A stretch of DNA of 64,000 bases, from the NCBI GenBank assembly GCA_002295925.1, contig DBGO01000013.1:186001-250000 (forward strand), in the 5' to 3' direction. The position numbers and the translations under genes are program-made. The notes below the pieces were generated by a model, which did not search any database, was not told the origin of the DNA, and was given only the letters and a program-made list of their open reading frames with translations. Below are positions 61,757 through 64,000 of this stretch, piece by piece (the stretch's first letter is position 1; each line of letters opens with the position of its first letter). The stretch comes from Flavobacteriales bacterium UBA852 (GTDB taxonomy: Bacteria > Bacteroidota > Bacteroidia > Flavobacteriales_E > Vicingaceae).

Positions 61757-63715
61757 TTATTCTACTATAAACTTTCTATTGTAAAATAATCCCGGAAACT
61801 GAACTGTATAAATGCCTTTTGGTAAATTACTGCAATCAATTTTTATTTGTTTTGAATTTGCTTTTTGTTTTAATATTTCCTCTCCAATAATATTTAAAAC
61901 TCTATACTCACTTATTAAAACAGAATCACTGACAATAAATAGATAATCTTGTGTTGGGTTAGGATAGATTCTTATCGTATTTGTAGTATTTAATGTCTTT
62001 TGTTCTCCAGTTAATCCCGGTATATGAATTTTAAGCATCATTACTGCGTTTGGGTTTAAAATTTTAGAGAAAACACCATTTTGAAAAACTCCCGTGTCTG
62101 ATTTCAAATTAAAGTTGGTGTTGATATAATTAACAGCATCAGAGGAAGTATAACCTAAATTTAATAATGAGTCATACATAAAACGAGAGTTATTTTTTGT
62201 GCTGTCAATTTCGTAAAAAATACTTGTAAAATTTTGGTTGTTTCCGGCAACTGAAATCGTAATAATTTGAGTAGAATTTTTAATAGAATTGTAATATTGA
62301 TAAATTGGTATAGAATTATTGATTGCCGAATTTAATCCTGAATTGTTAGTAATGGAAATTTCTCCTTTGTAAATAGAATCCAAATAAGAATAACCGTTAA
62401 GTGAGATGTTAATATAACCTGCGCTATCAAGCTGATTCAAATTATACTTACCTTTAAGTAAGGTGTGATTAAGTGCCTCAATAAATGGAGGAGGGGAGTA
62501 ATTGTTTACAATTAATCGAAGAGTATCGTTGTTGTATGAGGCGATATTATCTATTGGAGTGTTAGCTGAAGATTTTATATGGTTTCCTTTTATTTCTTTT
62601 AAAAATTTTACACAATAATAAAACGGTTTTTTAATGCTTTGATAAGTCAATAAACCGTAATCGTTTTGAAACTCATTGGTTGGGTTATAATCAAAATCTT
62701 GCCATGCAGCAATAACATTGTTACTAATTTGCAAATTATTAATTGCATTTATATTTTTAACGGCAAAAGACTTATGAATATCAAAATCTCTAATTGCAGA
62801 CGGAGCATTCCATTCACTAATAATTAATTTAGGCGGATTTAAATTTAATGAAGCATATTTATTCAATATAAATTCTTGCGCATTTTCATGCACTTGATAT
62901 GCTAAATTAAAGTTGTGCCATGAGATAAAATCCAGAGTGATACCCCAATTATAAGCAGAGTCAATCAAATTAGCAATAAGGGAAGAATTTGCAGCATTAA
63001 AATCTAAATGACCATAAGAAGCAGAATAATTTATGTTATTTCCCCAGTAATTTGTTGCCGGGCCACCTATCGGAATAGCTTGGTTTACATTTTTAATAGA
63101 TAAAAAAGTTTGTTTAAACAGTGTGAAATATTCAGTTTTTGTTCCTGTCCAAGAGCCTAAATCAGGTTCATTCCATATTTCAAAACTGGCATTTGAAATG
63201 CCATATACATTAACAATCCTGTCAACGATACTGTAAACCATAGTATTCCAATCTGTATAATTTGCCGGTGGCTTAGTATTAAATACATACCATCCAGGTG
63301 TTTGAGCAGGAGAGTTATCTGAAGAACTGCTTAGCCAATAAGGCATTTTTTCGAAAATAAAAATAAGATTACCCGTTTTAGAAGATATAGTCTGCAATAA
63401 ACCGCTTACACTATCCAATAAATTAAGGGCTTCGTTTAAATTTGAAGCATTGTTAAGTACACTTTCTATTATGTTTAATCTTATAGCATTTAATTGATTT
63501 TCATTATTTATAAATTGATTCTGTGCATATGCTGTTTTTGGCACATAAAAAACACCATAATTATAATTTTCGGAAACAGTGGTTAAAATAGAATCAGTAT
63601 ATAATGTAATAGTACTTTGAGCGTTAATTTTTTGAAAGATTAATAAGTTTAAGAATATAATTCCTGCTATTGTTTTGGTTGCAAGCATAAAGCTGATGTT
63701 CAATTGTTTAAGCAT
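61757..63715 (-). CDS. T9SS cargo protein with GH39-like glycoside hydrolase domain
   Basis: A 652-residue secreted protein. The N-terminal hydrophobic segment is TIAGIIFLNLLIFQKINAQ. The TIM-barrel part (residues about 40-400) has FEIWNEPDLGSWTGTKTEYF, containing the acid/base Glu of NEP, and KLIISEWNAPSA, containing the presumed nucleophile Glu; both fit GH39-type beta-xylosidase/iduronidase enzymes. A beta-rich domain follows, and the end is a T9SS type A sorting domain (IRIYPNPTQDYLFIV ... GIYTVQFPGLFYNRKFIVE). It converges with the cyclase gene, with no gap between the stops. The substrate is unknown. Confidence 0.85.
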   Translation of the reverse strand: MLKQLNISFMLATKTIAGIIFLNLLIFQKINAQSTITLYTDSILTTVSENYNYGVFYVPKTAYAQNQFINNENQLNAIRLNIIESVLNNASNLNEALNLLDSVSGLLQTISSKTGNLIFIFEKMPYWLSSSSDNSPAQTPGWYVFNTKPPANYTDWNTMVYSIVDRIVNVYGISNASFEIWNEPDLGSWTGTKTEYFTLFKQTFLSIKNVNQAIPIGGPATNYWGNNINYSASYGHLDFNAANSSLIANLIDSAYNWGITLDFISWHNFNLAYQVHENAQEFILNKYASLNLNPPKLIISEWNAPSAIRDFDIHKSFAVKNINAINNLQISNNVIAAWQDFDYNPTNEFQNDYGLLTYQSIKKPFYYCVKFLKEIKGNHIKSSANTPIDNIASYNNDTLRLIVNNYSPPPFIEALNHTLLKGKYNLNQLDSAGYINISLNGYSYLDSIYKGEISITNNSGLNSAINNSIPIYQYYNSIKNSTQIITISVAGNNQNFTSIFYEIDSTKNNSRFMYDSLLNLGYTSSDAVNYINTNFNLKSDTGVFQNGVFSKILNPNAVMMLKIHIPGLTGEQKTLNTTNTIRIYPNPTQDYLFIVSDSVLISEYRVLNIIGEEILKQKANSKQIKIDCSNLPKGIYTVQFPGLFYNRKFIVE

Positions 63716-63741
63716 TTCAATATAATCATATTTTATGAAAT

Positions 63742-63769
63742 AAAAAAGCCCCGAACAATAATTCGAGGC
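63742..63769 (-). terminator. Rho-independent terminator of the OmpA-type gene
   Basis: On the minus strand GCCTCGAA pairs with TTCGGGGC (one mismatch) around a 6-base loop, followed by six T (complement of 63742-63747). It lies 26 bases after the stop of the gene ending at 63796. Confidence 0.8.
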
Positions 63770-63795
63770 ATTTAGAACTTTAGTTTCAAAGAATA

Positions 63796-64000
63796 TTATT
63801 TAAATGTAATCACTACACGCATATTAGCTTGTGGTTTGTTGCCTGTTGTGTCGGCAAGTTTTTGCGAATTGCTGTATTTGCGTTCAATGCGTTCTTTGGC
63901 AATTCCTTTTGATACCATATACTTATATATGGCGAAAACCCGTTTTTTATCCAAATCAACAACATCCGACTCTGAAGGGTCAATAAATCCTTCCAACAAC
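63796..64000 (-). CDS. OmpA family protein, C-terminal end only
   Basis: The frame is open to the window edge; about 67 residues are visible, with no start inside. The sequence LEGFIDPSESDVVDLDKKRV, FAIYKYMVSKGIAKERIERK and the final NMRVVITFK follow the end of an OmpA C-terminal domain, with an S/D-x-x-x-LxxxRvxxvyxyL helix and a KY(S/G) segment. The usual Arg is present in DKKR. It is probably an outer-membrane or periplasmic peptidoglycan-binding protein whose main part lies beyond the window. Confidence 0.7.
   Translation of the reverse strand, partial: LLEGFIDPSESDVVDLDKKRVFAIYKYMVSKGIAKERIERKYSNSQKLADTTGNKPQANMRVVITFK

Overview
The window comes from an AT-rich member of the Bacteroidota. 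The evidence is the three secreted proteins with type IX secretion (T9SS) C-terminal sorting domains, two PorE-like TPR/PD40/OmpA proteins, Bacteroidota-specific families (HU-CCDC81/SPOR, DUF4924, DUF3127, DUF5106/DUF4369 thioredoxins), start sites without clear Shine-Dalgarno sequences, and several matches to the Bacteroidota -7 promoter box TAnnTTTG. I did not see an insertion sequence, CRISPR array or rRNA. There is one tRNA, tRNA-Leu(UAG).

Region 1 (1-19124) is a large surface-glycan biosynthesis locus. It holds the tail of a WbsX-type enzyme, an MBOAT O-acyltransferase with an SGNH-like partner, GT2, GT4 and CgeB-like glycosyltransferases, a sulfotransferase, a SAM methyltransferase, an O-antigen-polymerase-like membrane protein and an asparagine synthase. 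Most genes overlap or abut. A 1003-residue T9SS cargo protein and one GT4 gene lie on the opposite strand inside it.

Region 2 (19121-30257) is mixed housekeeping: YqeY, LptB, QueE, an FAD-dependent oxidoreductase bounded by a duplicated queE tail, a thiol-disulfide protein, TrmH, a histidine kinase, an HU/SPOR membrane protein and a sigma-54 activator-like regulator without a DNA-binding domain.

Region 3 (30349-43483) is mostly cell envelope: two paralogous PorE-like proteins around a GT2, a polytopic membrane protein and a TPR protein, then DUF58, OmpH, DUF4924, a short-chain fatty acid transporter, DUF3127 and a flavin reductase.

Region 4 (43550-50829) is housekeeping: tRNA-Leu, trigger factor, IspH, asparaginase, TatD, a GT9 and a fused MFS/spermidine synthase.

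Region 5 (51032-64000) begins with a T9SS cargo gene built of seven SBBP repeats and broken by a one-base change in a G tract. It continues with a membrane pyrophosphatase fused to a YceI domain (the most unusual protein here), a GH114-like lipoprotein, DUF302, an SRAP/exonuclease DNA-repair pair, a thioesterase, a cyclase, a GH39-like T9SS cargo and the end of an OmpA-type gene.

Family assignments rest on reading motifs by eye. No database search or structure prediction was run.
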